From: JBBPZA01 sp963797015
GTDB taxonomy: Bacteria; Actinomycetota; Thermoleophilia; Solirubrobacterales; Solirubrobacteraceae
Assembly: GCA_963797015.1 (NCBI GenBank)
Contig: CAWCNV010000016.1
Span: forward strand, 62,001 to 126,000
DNA: 64,000 bases
Reading direction: 5' to 3'
The translations under genes and the position numbers were made by a program. Positions 1 through 8,479 of this stretch are shown one piece after another. The notes beneath the pieces were generated by a model, which was not told the DNA's origin, did no database searches, and saw nothing but the letters and a program-made list of their open reading frames with translations. Positions within the stretch are counted from its first letter, which is position 1. Each line of letters opens with the position of its first letter.

Positions 1-590
1 TGGGCGGCGAGCAGGTCAAGGGCTACCTCGAGGAGGCCGACGTGCCGCCGGACTCCAAGACCGAGACCTTCGTCGCGCTGCGCTTGGAGATCGAGAACTG
101 GCGGTGGGCCAACGTGCCCTTCTACCTGCGCACCGGCAAGCGGCTGGCGCGGAAGGTCACGGAGATCGCCGTGACCCTCAAGCCGGTCCCGCATCTCGCC
201 TTCCAGCAGCAGGACGGCTCGCTGGGTGTGCAGCAGAACCAGCTCGTGCTCGCGGTGCAGCCCAACGAGGGCGTGTCGCTGTCGATCGGGGCGAAGATCC
301 CGGGCACGCGCATGCGCATCCGCCCGGTGAACATGGAGTTCCTCTATGGCACCGCGTTCCTGTCGCAGTCGCCCGAGGCCTACGAGCGCCTGATCATGGA
401 CGCGATGCGCGGCGACGCGACGCTGTTCACGCGCGACGACGAGGTCAACGCGCTGTGGGAGATCGTCGACCCGATCCTCAAGGGCTGGGCGCAGTCCGAC
501 ACGCCGCTGGCGCAGTACCCCGCCGGCTCGGAGGGGCCCGAGGAGGCCAACCGGCTGCTCGAGAAGGGCCAGCGGTGGCGGACGATCTGA
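1..590 (+). CDS. zwf: Glucose-6-phosphate 1-dehydrogenase, C-terminal part
   Basis: The reading frame is open from base 3 to the TGA at 588-590, giving about 195 residues; the family is normally about 500 residues, so the N-terminal NAD(P)-binding part lies off the left edge. The segment WANVPFYLRTGKRL is the characteristic substrate-side motif of G6PD. The enzyme oxidises glucose-6-phosphate to 6-phosphogluconolactone and makes NADPH in the cytosol. The next gene, opcA, starts inside this one (16-base overlap), the usual actinobacterial and cyanobacterial pairing. Identification is firm; only completeness is limited by the window. Confidence 0.95.
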   Translation, partial: GGEQVKGYLEEADVPPDSKTETFVALRLEIENWRWANVPFYLRTGKRLARKVTEIAVTLKPVPHLAFQQQDGSLGVQQNQLVLAVQPNEGVSLSIGAKIPGTRMRIRPVNMEFLYGTAFLSQSPEAYERLIMDAMRGDATLFTRDDEVNALWEIVDPILKGWAQSDTPLAQYPAGSEGPEEANRLLEKGQRWRTI

Positions 591-1669
591 GCGGCGACGG
601 CACCGCTGCGGCGCTGCTCGAGGGCGTCTGGCGCGAGCAGGACACCACACCGCCGCGGATCGAGGCGGCCGTGCGCGAGCTACTCAAGGAGCGCCACGCC
701 GCCGACGAGGCCTACGTGCCCGCGCGCGTGCTCAACCTCGTTGTGGTGGTCGACAAGGAATGGCGCGGGGAGATCGAGAACCGGCTGGAGCGCGTCGGGC
801 GCTACCACCCCTCGCGCACCGTGATCTGTGCGGTCGAGGAGGGCCGCACCACCATCGACGCGTGGGCCGCGATCACCGACGAGGGCGACCCCCGACCCGG
901 GGAGTTCTGCGTCTGCCACGAGCAGGTCGAGGTCACGGTGGGGCCCGAGCACCTGCGCCACCTCGACACGATCGTCGATCCGCTCGTCGTCACCGACCTC
1001 TCGACGGTCGTGTGGGCGCCGCACGGCCACCCAGAGGCGGTCGACGCGCTGCTGCACCTGTCCCAGGTCGTGCTCATCGACTCGGTGCAGGAGCCCGACA
1101 CCGTCGCCGCGCTGGCGCGCGCCGATGAGCTCGCGCGCAGTGTCTACGTGGTCGACCTCGCGTGGCTGCGCTCGACGCCGTGGCGCGAGCGCGTGTGCTC
1201 GGCCTTCGACCCGCCGCGCGCGCGGCCGGCGCTGCGCGAGTTCTGCACGGTGACCGTTCGCCACGAGCCGCGCTCGCGGATGGCCGCGCTGCTGTTCGTG
1301 GGCTGGCTGGCGTCGCGACTCGGATGGCGCGTGGAGCCGCTGGTCGTCCAGGGCGACGTCATGCACGGGAAGCTGATCGCCGGCAAGCACGAGGTCACGG
1401 TCCATCTCGAGGCCCACGAGATGCAGGTCCCCGGCCTCGCCGGCCTGACGCTCGAGACTGCGTCGGGGATCTCGTTCTCGCTGGACCGGGGCCAGGGTGG
1501 GCTCACCGCCCGCCGACGCTCGCGCAGGGGTCAGGAGAGCACGTGGACGATTCTCGGCGCTTCGCGCGGGGAGGCCGGGATCCTGGGCGAGGGCGTGCGC
1601 CAGGCGCTGCTGCGCGACCACACCTACCGGCCGGCGCTGGCGGCCGCGAAGGGCATGGCGAGCCCATGA
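575..1669 (+). CDS. opcA: OpcA, glucose-6-phosphate dehydrogenase assembly protein
   Basis: A 364-residue protein read from the GTG at 575, which overlaps the end of zwf by 16 bases; the open frame extends further upstream, but that part is antisense-like shadow of zwf. OpcA-family proteins are cytosolic activators or assembly factors for G6PD and are nearly always encoded next to zwf in actinobacteria and cyanobacteria. The segment RVLNLVVVVD near the N-terminus and the centre with TDLSTVVWAPHGHPEAVD fit the family, as does the length. The overlap implies translational coupling with zwf. Confidence 0.9.
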   Translation: MADDLSGDGTAAALLEGVWREQDTTPPRIEAAVRELLKERHAADEAYVPARVLNLVVVVDKEWRGEIENRLERVGRYHPSRTVICAVEEGRTTIDAWAAITDEGDPRPGEFCVCHEQVEVTVGPEHLRHLDTIVDPLVVTDLSTVVWAPHGHPEAVDALLHLSQVVLIDSVQEPDTVAALARADELARSVYVVDLAWLRSTPWRERVCSAFDPPRARPALREFCTVTVRHEPRSRMAALLFVGWLASRLGWRVEPLVVQGDVMHGKLIAGKHEVTVHLEAHEMQVPGLAGLTLETASGISFSLDRGQGGLTARRRSRRGQESTWTILGASRGEAGILGEGVRQALLRDHTYRPALAAAKGMASP

Positions 1670-1685
1670 CGAACAGGAGCAGACG

Positions 1686-1859
1686 ATGCGCGTGATCGAG
1701 AGTCCGATGGACGGAGAGCTCGTGCAGGCGGCGACCGACGAGGAGCTCGTCCGCTCCCTGATGCGCCACTACGAGCGCGACCATCCCGACACACCGCTGA
1801 GCGAGGACGAGGCCCACCGGCTCGTCTCCGAGCAGGCCTACAACGCGACCGACAGCTGA
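1686..1859 (+). CDS. Small acidic protein, DUF1059-like
   Basis: A 57-residue protein starting at ATG 1686, six bases after a good ribosome-binding site (AGGAG at 1675-1679) and 16 bases after opcA, so probably cotranscribed with it. The sequence is acidic and helical, with TDEELVRSLMRHYERDHP resembling the 'dedelv..v..H....H' pattern of the DUF1059 small-protein family. The N-terminal cysteine motif seen in many DUF1059 members is absent. The function of that family is unknown; the assignment is by pattern only. Confidence 0.6.
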   Translation: MRVIESPMDGELVQAATDEELVRSLMRHYERDHPDTPLSEDEAHRLVSEQAYNATDS

Positions 1860-1937
1860 GCGCGCCCGGTCACGCTTCCCTCGCGGGCGCGAGCGGGGGC
1901 TTGAGCCCGAGGCGCCCGCGGCCGACACTCTCTCCCG

Positions 1938-2690
1938 GTGGACGTCCTCCACGACATCGGTCACGCCTATCAACGGGCGATAGTCGACTCGGGCAAGCAG
2001 GCCGAGCTGCTGCTCTACGTGGCCTTCCTCGTCACGTTCGCCTTCATCCGCACGAGTGCGCACATGATCCGCGCCCAGGTGTCGTGGTGGCCGGGCAACG
2101 TGGAGACCAAGGGCGGCACCCACATCCACCACATGGTGTGGGGGATCATCGCGCTGCTCGTGACGGGCTTCTGCGCGATCGCGCTCGCTCCCGGCTCGCC
2201 GTGGCACGAGCTGCTCGCCGTGCTGTTCGGGATCGGCACCGGGCTGACGCTGGACGAGTTCGCGCTGTGGCTGAACCTCGAGGACGTCTACTGGGCGCCG
2301 AAGGGCCGCGAGTCGATCGACGCGGTGATCGTCGCGGCGGTGCTGGGCGGGCTGGTGCTGCTGGGCGTCCGCGTGTGGCTCGACCTCGGCGACGAGGTGG
2401 CGAGCGCGGTGGCCGCGGCGGGCTTCGTGGGTCTCGCGGTCGCGGTCGTGAACCTGCTCAAGGGCAAGCTCGTGATGGCGATGGCGTCGCTCGTGGTCGC
2501 GCCGGTGGGGCTGATCGGTGCCTTGCGGCTCGCGCGCCCGGAGTCGCCCTGGGCGCGTCTGTACGGCGAGCAGCGGCGCGAGCGTGCGCGCCGGCGCTTC
2601 CCCGAGCCGTGGCTGCCGGCCCGGATCGGCCGGCAGCGGCAGGGCGCGAGCGAGGCCGCGCCGCAGGAGCCGGCGGCGGCGAAGCGCTAG
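1938..2690 (+). CDS. Six-helix integral membrane protein with HIHH motif
   Basis: A 250-residue protein from GTG 1938. About six hydrophobic helices are visible (roughly residues 22-40, 66-86, 90-110, 128-150, 154-174 and 178-198). Between the first two helices is GGTHIHHMVWG, and helix three ends in LTLDEFALWL; clustered His, Asp and Glu in membrane helices suggest a metal or substrate site, which is inference. The tail is basic (RRERARRRF) and should face the cytosol. Similar uncharacterised proteins are, as far as I recall, widespread in actinobacteria; I know no function. Its stop codon overlaps that of the convergent gene in the tetranucleotide CTAG. Confidence 0.75.
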   Translation: MDVLHDIGHAYQRAIVDSGKQAELLLYVAFLVTFAFIRTSAHMIRAQVSWWPGNVETKGGTHIHHMVWGIIALLVTGFCAIALAPGSPWHELLAVLFGIGTGLTLDEFALWLNLEDVYWAPKGRESIDAVIVAAVLGGLVLLGVRVWLDLGDEVASAVAAAGFVGLAVAVVNLLKGKLVMAMASLVVAPVGLIGALRLARPESPWARLYGEQRRERARRRFPEPWLPARIGRQRQGASEAAPQEPAAAKR

Positions 2691-2881
2691 ACGGGCTCGA
2701 CGCCCTGGCCCGTGGCGTCGGCGCCGGGGCGGTGCTCGCGCGCCATGCGATTCTCGCGGCGCTCGCCGAGCGCGACGACCACGACGTAGACGATGATCGC
2801 GTTCGCGAGCAACCCGATGCCGAGGAAGGTGACGAGCAGGCCGGCGGTCATGTTGAACGCCGGTGACGCGGCTACGAGCAT
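2687..2881 (-). CDS. Small single-helix membrane protein
   Basis: A 64-residue protein read from ATG 2881. Residues about 8-35 form one long hydrophobic helix (MTAGLLVTFLGIGLLANAII and onward), followed by a charged cytosolic tail. The longer open frame upstream on this strand is antisense to other genes and is not used. It converges on the six-helix membrane protein, sharing CTAG at 2687-2690 so that both stops overlap. No family recognised; a small membrane protein is all that can be said. Confidence 0.55.
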   Translation of the reverse strand: MLVAASPAFNMTAGLLVTFLGIGLLANAIIVYVVVVALGERRENRMAREHRPGADATGQGVEPV

Positions 2882-2908
2882 CGCTGCAAAGTCTACGCGA
2901 TCGGTAGT

Positions 2909-3220
2909 GTGACTCCGGCCCTCGACGCCATGGAAGCCGCTTCCCTGCGAAACCGCCTGGCCGTCGCCGCCGGTATGTGGCGCGAGGCCACGCAAGAGCC
3001 CCTGCCGAAGCTCCCGCCGGGCGACCCCGAGACCCAGATCACCGAGTTCGAGCTGCGGCTGGTCGACATGCTGTGCCGCGAGGCCACGCCCGAGACCGCG
3101 CGCGAGATCGCCGAGAAGACCTGGGACCTCGTGCACGACCGGCCCGACTCCGACAGGGTCAAGCGCCGCGTCAGCGAGTGCCACGAGCAGCTCGCCCGCC
3201 TCAGCCACGGCGCGGGGTGA
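2909..3220 (+). CDS. Hypothetical helical protein, 103 residues
   Basis: Read from GTG 2909; ATG 2930 (seven codons later) is an alternative that leaves more room for a promoter between this and the divergent gene ending at 2881. The protein is charged and mostly helical, with no signal peptide or membrane segment. It has a single cysteine in DMLCREATPE and another in VSECHEQLAR. No family recognised. Its stop overlaps the start of the next gene (GTGA at 3217-3220), so the two are translationally coupled. Confidence 0.6.
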   Translation: MTPALDAMEAASLRNRLAVAAGMWREATQEPLPKLPPGDPETQITEFELRLVDMLCREATPETAREIAEKTWDLVHDRPDSDRVKRRVSECHEQLARLSHGAG

Positions 3221-3648
3221 GCGCCGCTCCCGGCCCGACGCCAGAGGCCGTCGCGGCGACGCTGCGCGCCTTCCTGGACGCCTGCGGCGCCGCCGACGCG
3301 TCCGCGCTGCTCGACCGCGGCGAAGCCGAGCCGGTGCTCGTCGAGGTCGAGGCCGGGAGCGGCGCGGAGTCGGATGCGGCGACGCTCCCGCTGCCCCACG
3401 TGCACGCGTTCGCGCCATTCGCGGTGGACGTCGCGCGCTCGGAGATCGCCGCCCCGCCTGGAGCGGTGGCCCATCTCGCCACCGCGGTGCGCGAGCTCGC
3501 CGGGCGCCTCGGCGGGCGCTCGGTCCTGACCGTCCGCTGGGCGACGAGCGATCCCGAGGCACCCTTCGCGGTGGCGGCGCGCGCCGGCGAGCCGGTGGTG
3601 CTGGCGCTGGGCGAGGAGCCATTCGCGATGCCCTCCGACTGGCCCTAG
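3217..3648 (+). CDS. Hypothetical protein, 143 residues
   Basis: Read from GTG 3217, overlapping the previous gene by four bases. The product is alanine-rich and acidic with no signal peptide or membrane helix. It alternates predicted strands (RSVLTVRWATSD, EPVVLALGEEP) and helices, so it is probably a small cytosolic alpha/beta protein. No family recognised. Coupling to the upstream gene suggests the two products act together. Confidence 0.6.
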   Translation: MSAAPGPTPEAVAATLRAFLDACGAADASALLDRGEAEPVLVEVEAGSGAESDAATLPLPHVHAFAPFAVDVARSEIAAPPGAVAHLATAVRELAGRLGGRSVLTVRWATSDPEAPFAVAARAGEPVVLALGEEPFAMPSDWP

Positions 3649-3705
3649 CGCCGGCCCGGGGCGGCCGCCAGCGGGGTTAGAACGTCTACCACCGGAGCGG
3701 AAGGG

Positions 3706-5235
3706 CTAGCGCGGCACGTATTCCTGCACACCCACGGGCGCCGGCGCGCCGGGCCAGGTGCGATCCGCGACTCGCCGGAACCGCGCCGAGTAGGCGCGCG
3801 GGGGACCGAAGCCGTGCGCGATGGCGCCCTGGCGCGGGAAGAACACGAACACCGGCCGTTGGGCCCGCGCCGCGGCGGCCCAGCCGGCCCTGCCGTACTC
3901 GGAACGGGTGTAGACCCGCCGCGTCGGCCCCAGGTAGACGCCGATGTCGTGGGCGCCGCCAAGATCGACGACCGGCGCCGCCGGAGGCGCGTTGGCCTCG
4001 ATGTATTCGGCGGCTGCACTGGCGTCCGGGACCTCGTAGCCAGAGCGCAATGACTTGACCGTCCCGGCGAGCAGCGCGAGCAGCGCGAGCGCGGTGAGCG
4101 GCGCGGCCAGGCGCGAGCGAGCACGGGTCATGACCCAGCCGATGACGAGGACGGTGTAGGGCACCGCGACCGACAGGTTGCGGGCGAGCAGCAGGCTGTG
4201 GTCCGGCCGCACGCTGTACAGAACGACCGCGGCGATGGGGGCGAGCGCCAGCAGCACGACCAGCACGCGGCCGCCGGCAAGGGTCGTTGCGGGCGCCAGG
4301 CCTCGCCGCTGCACGGCGGCCGTCAGCAGCAGGCCACCCACCGACGCGGCCACCGCCGCCAGCGCCGGCCAACCGGGCAGGTCGCCGAGCGCGACATATG
4401 GATGGCCCACCAGCGCCTGCGCCCACACGTGAGCCACGTTCGACGGCGTCAGCGGGGCCAGCTGGTCGATGAGCTTGGCCTCGCCTCCGCCATGTTGGGC
4501 GTGGACCAGGAACGAGGACAGCCAGGGGAGGAAGGCGACCGCCGCCAGACCGTTTGCGACCAGCAGAGGGCGGACGCGGTCTCGCCGCGTCCAGAGCGCC
4601 CACGCCGCCTGCGGGACGAGGACGAACAGCGCCGTGTAGTGGGTGTAGGCGGCCAGCGCGGTCGTCAGCCCGTAGGCCACCCAGGGGGCGCGCTTGCGCG
4701 ACTCGAGCGCGGCCAGCAGCGCCAGCGTCGACGCGAGCACGAGCGCCTCCACCTGTGCATAGGGGCGCGCCTGCGTCCCGAAGACGATCGCGAACGGGCT
4801 CAGAGCCAGCCACGCCGCCGCCACGACGCCAGCCGCCCCTCCCACCGTACGCCTGCCCACCAGGTAGACGAGCGGGATGGTGGCGACGCTCGCGACGAGC
4901 GAGGGCAGCCGCACGAGCACGGCGGCCGGATTGCCCAACGCGAGCGCCCACCCCACGAGGAAGCTCAGGGGCGGAGTCTCCTCGCCGTTCCTGACGAGCG
5001 AGAGCACCTCCCCGAGCGAGTGATCGTCGACGATGCGAAGGAAGAGGACGTCGTCGCCGAACAGGCTCTGGTGGATGCCGTGCAAGCGCAGGCCGAAGGC
5101 CAGCGCCACCAGCGCCGCGACGACCCACGCCTCGACCCGCGACCGTGCCCACACGCCGGCGCGATCGCGATGCGTGAGCGCCGCGAGGCGCTCGCGCCGT
5201 GCAAGCGGTGGATGTGCGATCGAGCCGAGCGTCAC
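3706..5235 (-). CDS. GT39-type membrane glycosyltransferase (ArnT/PMT fold)
   Basis: A 509-residue polytopic membrane protein with about ten or more hydrophobic helices. Just after the first helix is GDDVLF (D61-D62), matching the acidic catalytic pair in the first outer loop of GT-C enzymes. TPPLSFLVGW and GTQARPYA match further family positions ('hPPLyy', 'sqeaRpYa'). Such enzymes move a sugar from a polyprenyl-phosphate carrier to a lipid, glycan or protein on the outer face of the membrane. Acceptor and sugar cannot be deduced. It stands alone between convergent and codirectional genes, about 4 kb from the main glycan cluster. Confidence 0.8.
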   Translation of the reverse strand: MTLGSIAHPPLARRERLAALTHRDRAGVWARSRVEAWVVAALVALAFGLRLHGIHQSLFGDDVLFLRIVDDHSLGEVLSLVRNGEETPPLSFLVGWALALGNPAAVLVRLPSLVASVATIPLVYLVGRRTVGGAAGVVAAAWLALSPFAIVFGTQARPYAQVEALVLASTLALLAALESRKRAPWVAYGLTTALAAYTHYTALFVLVPQAAWALWTRRDRVRPLLVANGLAAVAFLPWLSSFLVHAQHGGGEAKLIDQLAPLTPSNVAHVWAQALVGHPYVALGDLPGWPALAAVAASVGGLLLTAAVQRRGLAPATTLAGGRVLVVLLALAPIAAVVLYSVRPDHSLLLARNLSVAVPYTVLVIGWVMTRARSRLAAPLTALALLALLAGTVKSLRSGYEVPDASAAAEYIEANAPPAAPVVDLGGAHDIGVYLGPTRRVYTRSEYGRAGWAAAARAQRPVFVFFPRQGAIAHGFGPPRAYSARFRRVADRTWPGAPAPVGVQEYVPR

Positions 5236-5265
5236 GTCGACGTCGGTCGGATTTCGCGGTGGCGG

Positions 5266-5679
5266 TCAGTCCTCCTCCGTCGGTGGCCGGCGCCGGCCCT
5301 TGCGCTCGGCCTGGCGCTGCTTGGCCCTGCGGTTGCGCTCGCGCGACGCCCGCGTGGGGGCGGTGGGTCGTCGCTTCCGCCGTGGCGTGAGCGCGTCCGC
5401 CAGGCGCCGGCGCAGGCGGTCCAGCGCCAGTTCGCGGTTGCGCGCCTGGCTGCGATGGTCCTGGGCGACCGCGGTCACGCGCGGCCCGAGGCGCTCGGCG
5501 ATGCGCCGCTTCTGGCCCTCGGTCAGGGTTTCGGAGGCCCACACGTCGAACGTCGCCTCGACGCGTGAGGCGGTCACGTTGGCGTGCTGGCCGCCGGGAC
5601 CCGACGAGCGGCTGGTGCGCAGGCGGACCTCGGAGAGCGGGATCCGGGCGCGTGCGGCGACGGTCATGGGGTCGTCCAT
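5266..5679 (-). CDS. arfB: Peptidyl-tRNA hydrolase ArfB (YaeJ-type ribosome rescue factor)
   Basis: A 137-residue protein with SSGPGGQHAN, the GGQ peptide-release motif, followed by the class I release-factor fold and a long arginine- and lysine-rich tail. There is no stop-codon recognition domain. ArfB enters stalled ribosomes and hydrolyses peptidyl-tRNA; the basic tail sits in the empty mRNA channel. The start is taken as ATG 5679; ATG 5667 is equally possible, and an upstream ATG at 5733 would add a non-family extension. Domain and tail together make the assignment strong. Confidence 0.9.
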   Translation of the reverse strand: MDDPMTVAARARIPLSEVRLRTSRSSGPGGQHANVTASRVEATFDVWASETLTEGQKRRIAERLGPRVTAVAQDHRSQARNRELALDRLRRRLADALTPRRKRRPTAPTRASRERNRRAKQRQAERKGRRRPPTEED

Positions 5680-5720
5680 CGGACTGGACCGTACGTCACA
5701 ATCCCGGCGCTTTGCGATCG

Positions 5721-7313
5721 ATGTGGGGCGCACTCGCGGTCGTCGTGGTCGCGACCGGGGTGGCAGCGCCGGTCGCCTCCGGGCGCGTCCGCTACGTCTT
5801 CACCGTCGCCGGGAACGGCTCAGCGGGCTTCGGTGGCGACGGCGGACCGGCCACCCAGGCCAGCCTCGACCTCCCGCGCGGCGTGTCCGCCGTCCCGGGC
5901 GGCGGCATCCTGATCGCCGAGGCGAACAACAACGCCGTCCGCCTGGTGAAGCCCGAAGGGGTTATCACCACGGTCGCCGGCAACGGCGACGGGGCGTTCG
6001 CCGGCGACGGCGGCCGGGCGCGGGACGCGGCGCTCGACTTCACCCACGACGTCGCGGCGCTGCGCCGGGGCGGCTTCCTGATCGCCGACATGAACAACCG
6101 CCGCGTTCGGCGTGTCTCACGCTCGGGCGTGATCACCACCGTGGCGGGCAACGGGAACCCGGGGGAGAAGGCGACGGCGGCCCGGCACGCCGCGCCCAGC
6201 TCAACTACCCGCACGCGGTCGCGCCCCTGCCCGGCGGCGGCTTCCTCGTCGCGGACACCGAGAACGACGAGGTCCGGCGCGTGCTGACGACGGGCCGGAT
6301 CGTGCGGGTTGCCGGAACGGGGCAGAGTGGCTACAGCGGCGATGGCGGGGCCGCGACGCGCGCGCAGCTCGACCAGCCCTTCGACGTCTCGCCGCTGCCC
6401 GGCGGCGGGTTCCTGATCGCCGACGCCGGCAACATGGCGATCCGCAGGGTCTCGGCCTCGGGGCGGATCACCACCGTCGCGGGCGACGGCCGGCCCGGCT
6501 CCGCCGGCGACGGCGGACGGGCGAGGAGAGCCGAGCTCGACGAGCCGCACTCGGTCGCTGCGCTGCGCCGGTGGCGGCTTCCTGATCGCCGACACCCGCA
6601 ACAACCGCATCCGTCTCGTCCGGCAGGGGCGGATCACGACGGTGGCGGGCACCGGCGAGGCCGGCTACGGCGGCGACGGCGGCCGCGCCACCGACGCGCG
6701 GTTCGACGAGCCCAAGGCCGTCGAGTCGACCGGGGTCGGAGGGTTCCTGGTCGCCGACTCGGGCAACGACCGCGTCCGCATGGTCTCGGTGGTCGGGCCG
6801 CGGGCGCTGGCCGTGACGCTGGGCTCGCGACGCTCGGGGAGCCGCGCGCTGCGCGTCCCCTACCGCTGGGGCCCGGTCACCGCGCTCGACGGAGGCGACA
6901 CCGCGATCGCCTTCCGCGCGACCGTCCCGGCGCGCGCGCGGCTCGAGCTGAGCGCGGTGCGCGGGCGGTCGGAGATCGGCGTGGCCGTCAGGGCCCGAAA
7001 GGGGCGCGGCAGCTTCCCGCTCCCGCCCACGGTGGAGCCCGGCCTCTACCGCGCGCGTCTGACCGCGGCGAGCTCCGACGGCCAGCACGCGCGGGCCACC
7101 GGAACGGTGCGCGTAACGGCGCCGCCGGCGCTGGCGTCCGCCGCGTCGGACGATGCGTCGTCGCGCGATGGGATCCGTCCGGCGCCCTGCGTCCTCGGCG
7201 CCGCCGGGCTCGCGCTGATCGCCGCCGCCGGGATCCTCTACCGGCGCCACCGGCGGCTCGTCCGGATCGACCGCAAGCGCCGCGCACGGCGGATCCGCTC
7301 CCGCGCCCCGTAG
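5721..7313 (+). pseudogene. Secreted NHL-repeat protein with two compensating frameshifts
   Basis: Read from ATG 5721: signal peptide (to about residue 20), then five NHL-type propeller repeats each carrying 'AGNG..G..GDGG.A..A.L' and 'GGGFLIAD..N..VR.V', then a beta-rich domain and a C-terminal membrane helix with basic tail. The frame is broken twice. Near 6163-6172 one base is missing, and near 6562-6570 one base is extra (CTGCGCCGG where CTGCCCGG would restore the LPGGG repeat). Between them the repeat reads in another frame, and afterwards it returns to the original one. The protein is therefore disrupted over about 130 codons, either truly or by sequencing error. NHL propellers bind proteins or glycans; here it would be anchored outside the membrane. 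Confidence 0.8.
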
Positions 7314-7323
7314 GGTTCGCGCC

Positions 7324-8436
7324 ATGACCTCGACCCCCCCGCCGCCCCCGCCCGACCCCGGCTCCCCCGAGACGGAGGCCGCGCCCGCTCAGTCCGCAGA
7401 CGGCCCGCCCGGTGGCCCGGCGACGCCGAGCGGTCCCGGCTCGTGGCTGCGCGACCCGCGCCGCCGCGCGCTGGTGGCACTGGTCGGCGGCCTGCTCGTC
7501 GCGCTGATCGTCGTCGCGGTCGTGCTGATCGTCGCGCGGCCCAAGCAGAAGCTCGTGCCGGCGGTGGTCGACACCGAGCTGGTCGCCGCGCAGGGGACGC
7601 TCGAGAAGGACGGCTTCAAGGTCGCGGTGAAGCGCGTCGTCAACGTCGCCTCCCGGGACCGCGTCCTGGGCCAGGATCCGGGCGCCGGCAGCAAGGCCGA
7701 CGACGGCTCGACCGTGACCCTGACGGTCTCCAACGGCCCGGGCCAGGGCACGGTTCCCGACGTCGCCGAGCTTCCCCAGCCACGCGCGCAGACGGTCCTG
7801 CGCGAGGCGGGCTTCCGGACGCGCGTGCAGCAGCGCTTCTCGTCGGCGGTCGCGGACGGAGTCGCGATCGGGACCCAGCCGCCGGCCGGCACCCGCCTCG
7901 AGCGGCTGTCGCGCGTGCTCCTCGTCGTGTCGAAGGGACCGCAGACGGTCGGGGTGCCGGACGTGGTCGGTGACACCGAATCGGCGGCCAAGGCGGGCGT
8001 CCAGCAGGCCGGGCTGCAGGTCGAGGTGGTCGAGGAGCGCTCGAACCAGAACCCCGGCGACGTGCTCAGCCAGGCGCCGGCGGCGGGGACGATCGTCGTG
8101 CTCGGCTCGGTGGTCCGGGTCGTCGTGGACAAGGCGCCGCAGCCCGTCCAGGTCCCGAACGTCGTGGGCAAGCCGGTGGAGAACGCCGTCTCCTCGCTCT
8201 CCAACCTCGGCCTCGCGGTGTTCTTCCGCAACAAGACCGTCAACGACCCCTCCCAGAACAACATCGTCCTGGCCCAGCAGCCCAGCGCGGGGGCCAAGGT
8301 GGAGCCGGGCACGCGGGTGATCCTCCAGGTCGCCCGCTACCAGGCCAACCCGAACCCACCGACACCACCGACCACGCCGACGGCATCGACCGCCGGAACC
8401 ACCGCGACGGGAGCCCAGTCCACGACGAGCCCGTAG
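7324..8436 (+). CDS. Membrane-anchored protein with four PASTA domains
   Basis: A 370-residue protein: Pro-rich cytosolic N-terminus (1-45), one membrane helix (about 49-71), then four PASTA domains at about 74-138, 142-205, 208-271 and 274-337. The later three carry the family motif VPDV or VPNVVG followed by a helix and a 'G.V..Q.P..G' turn. A Pro/Thr-rich tail ends the chain. PASTA domains bind muropeptides or beta-lactams outside the cell, usually at the end of PknB-type kinases. No kinase domain is present here, so this looks like a stand-alone wall sensor or scaffold. It follows the NHL gene by 10 bases. Confidence 0.85.
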   Translation: MTSTPPPPPPDPGSPETEAAPAQSADGPPGGPATPSGPGSWLRDPRRRALVALVGGLLVALIVVAVVLIVARPKQKLVPAVVDTELVAAQGTLEKDGFKVAVKRVVNVASRDRVLGQDPGAGSKADDGSTVTLTVSNGPGQGTVPDVAELPQPRAQTVLREAGFRTRVQQRFSSAVADGVAIGTQPPAGTRLERLSRVLLVVSKGPQTVGVPDVVGDTESAAKAGVQQAGLQVEVVEERSNQNPGDVLSQAPAAGTIVVLGSVVRVVVDKAPQPVQVPNVVGKPVENAVSSLSNLGLAVFFRNKTVNDPSQNNIVLAQQPSAGAKVEPGTRVILQVARYQANPNPPTPPTTPTASTAGTTATGAQSTTSP

Positions 8437-8479
8437 GGGCGCGGGCGGCTCGGGCCGCCGTTCGAACCGCCACCAGGGA

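Noticed and set aside
680..1621. Long minus-strand open frame opposite opcA
   Set aside because: Antisense shadow typical of very GC-rich DNA; composition is Arg/Ala-rich and no family is recognisable, while opcA on the plus strand is clear.
8452..8476. TTCGAAC resembling a tRNA T-loop
   Set aside because: No T-stem, anticodon arm or acceptor stem can be built around it.
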